From Clostridia bacterium (GTDB taxonomy: Bacteria > Bacillota > Clostridia > Oscillospirales > CAG-272), in NCBI GenBank assembly GCA_017621015.1, contig JAGAUC010000200.1, positions 1-5,425 on the forward strand: a stretch of 5,425 bases of DNA, given 5' to 3'. The notes below the pieces were generated by a model, which was given only the letters and a program-made list of their open reading frames with translations, ran no database searches and was not told where the DNA came from. Position numbers and translations under genes: made by a program. Below, one piece after another: positions 5,094 to 5,425 of the stretch. Within the stretch, counting starts at the first letter, position 1, and every line of letters begins with the position of its first letter.

Positions 5094-5127
5094 ATTATAT
5101 TATACAATACTTTTTCTAAAAAGTCTA
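5094..5127 (-). promoter_or_regulatory. Sigma-70/SigA-type promoter of the hydrogenase operon
   Basis: On the minus strand a perfect -10 box TATAAT (5104-5099) lies 17 bases downstream of TAGACT (5127-5122), which matches the TTGACA -35 consensus at 4 of 6 positions. A second overlapping TATAAT occurs at 5099-5094 but has a poorer -35 partner. Transcription would start near 5092, giving a leader of about 115 bases before hndA. The surrounding DNA is very AT-rich, with A-tracts upstream that could act as UP-element-like sequence. The call rests on consensus match and position between terminator and operon. Confidence 0.75.
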
Positions 5128-5145
5128 TAGTTTTTTCAAAAAAGT
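5109..5145 (-). repeat. Two A/T-tract palindromes 21 bases apart over the promoter (candidate tandem operator)
   Basis: On the minus strand, ACTTTTTAGAAAAAGT (5124-5109) is a perfect 7-bp inverted repeat with a 2-base centre. It lies within the spacer and touches the -35 box. Just upstream, ACTTTTTTGAAAAAACT (5145-5129) is a near-palindrome with the same ACTTTTT half-site. The copies begin 21 bases apart, about two helical turns. This could be a tandem binding site for a regulator, or only low-complexity AT-rich promoter DNA. No known operator consensus is recognised. Confidence 0.4.
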
Positions 5146-5170
5146 TTTGTGGAAAATAAAAGATTTTGTA

Positions 5171-5208
5171 AGAAAAAACGGCTTTTCGTCCAAAAAGAAC
5201 GAAAAGCC
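5171..5208 (-). terminator. Intrinsic terminator (distal, tandem with the previous one)
   Basis: On the minus strand, GGCTTTTCGT (5208-5199) pairs perfectly with ACGAAAAGCC (5189-5180) across a 9-base loop. The stem is followed by G and then six T (5178-5173), the classical Rho-independent layout. It lies about 80 bases after the rplS stop and about 45 bases before the -35 of the next operon, so it would insulate the hydrogenase operon from ribosomal read-through. The stem's plus-strand 3' side is also followed by T-rich sequence, but no plus-strand gene needs a terminator here. Confidence 0.85.
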
Positions 5209-5235
5209 CCGAATTTTTCTTTTTTCCCCATAAAA

Positions 5236-5269
5236 CGAGAAAAGAGGCATGCCCCCGGGCACACCTCTT
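5236..5269 (-). terminator. Probable intrinsic terminator of rplS (proximal)
   Basis: Read on the minus strand, AAGAGGTGTGCC (5269-5258) pairs with GGCATGCCTCTT (5253-5242) over 12 bp, two of them G-U wobbles, around a 4-base loop. The stem begins 18 bases after the rplS stop. It is followed by a short, interrupted U-rich stretch, so it may be only partly efficient alone. Confidence 0.7.
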
Positions 5270-5287
5270 ATCGAGTCCAAAGCGAAC

Positions 5288-5425
5288 TCAGATCTTCTCT
5301 TTGACCTTGGATGCCTTACCCACTCTGTCGCGCAGATAGTAAAGCTTCGCACGTCTGACCTTACCCGAACGGATGATGTCCACCTTCTCAACGTTGGGAG
5401 AATGGATCGGGAATGTCTTTTCAAC
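5288..5425 (-). CDS. rplS: 50S ribosomal protein L19, C-terminal part (5' end outside window)
   Basis: This is the C-terminal 45 residues of ribosomal protein L19, a component of the large subunit located at the interface with the small subunit. Translating the minus strand from the right edge gives an uninterrupted frame ending in TGA at 5288-5290. It contains the family's typical C-terminal stretch: FPIHSPNVEKVDIIRSGKVR followed by RRAKLYYLRDRVGKASKVKE. L19 is usually about 115 residues, so roughly 70 N-terminal residues lie outside the window. Two terminator-like hairpins follow directly, so rplS probably ends its own transcript and is not co-transcribed with the hydrogenase genes. The identification is by sequence recall and is strong because this region of L19 is highly conserved. 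Confidence 0.95.
   Translation of the reverse strand, partial: VEKTFPIHSPNVEKVDIIRSGKVRRAKLYYLRDRVGKASKVKEKI

Noticed and set aside
4978..5130. Rex (NADH-responsive repressor) operator in the promoter region
   Set aside because: I looked for a TTGTTAA/TTAACAA-type or TTGTGAA/TTCACAA-type palindrome, expected for redox control, and saw none; the palindromes present have other sequences.
5125..5424. 99-codon minus-strand frame across rplS, terminators and promoter
   Set aside because: It is a shifted frame of the rplS end and runs through two terminators; the in-frame L19 sequence is unmistakable.
1..5425. Mobile elements, CRISPR arrays, tRNA or rRNA genes
   Set aside because: No transposase motifs, terminal repeats, regularly spaced repeats or cloverleaf-like sequences were seen; the window is almost fully accounted for by one operon and the end of rplS.

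Overview
The window reads as a chromosomal segment of an anaerobic, H2-metabolising member of the Clostridia (Bacillota). I infer this from the gene families, the strong AGGAGG-type ribosome binding sites, the AT-rich promoter and the U-tailed intrinsic terminators; genus or family cannot be told. Every gene I support lies on the minus strand, so the window is read from right to left.

Right end (5425 to about 5170): the last 45 codons of rplS (ribosomal protein L19) run in from outside the window and are followed by two hairpins with U-rich tails, apparently tandem terminators. Between rplS and the next gene lie about 310 bases without a gene. They hold the terminators, a well-formed promoter (-35 at 5122-5127, -10 at 5099-5104) overlaid by two A/T-tract palindromes 21 bases apart, and a roughly 115-base leader with a perfect 9-bp hairpin.

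Main operon (4977 to the left edge): nine tightly packed genes. The outer genes are subunits of a multimeric NAD(P)-linked [FeFe] hydrogenase of the Hnd/HydABC type: hndA (NuoE/HydC-like) first, then hndB (small 2Fe-2S ferredoxin-like protein) and hndC (NuoF/HydB-like, cut by the left edge). The catalytic subunit (HndD/HydA) would be expected just beyond the left edge. Between hndA and hndB sits a six-gene block: DRTGG-type protein 1, an RsbW/SpoIIAB-like ATPase, a sensory-type [FeFe]-hydrogenase homologue (HydS-like), DRTGG-type protein 2, a PHP-domain metal-dependent phosphoesterase, and a second GHKL ATPase. Several neighbours overlap by 4 or 8 bases, which suggests translational coupling.

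How it may work together (inference): the HydS-like protein keeps all four H-cluster cysteines and three further [4Fe-4S] motifs, but has Ala in place of the proton-relay cysteine, as described for sensory hydrogenases. It could bind H2 or report redox state without fast turnover. The two ATPases, the PHP enzyme and the DRTGG proteins look like the output: a protein-kinase/phosphatase or partner-switching pathway controlling expression or activity of the electron-bifurcating hydrogenase encoded by the flanking genes. Comparable groupings are known to me in Thermotoga and Thermoanaerobacter, so the block is not unprecedented, but its output pathway is, as far as I know, undescribed. It is the most interesting thing in the window.
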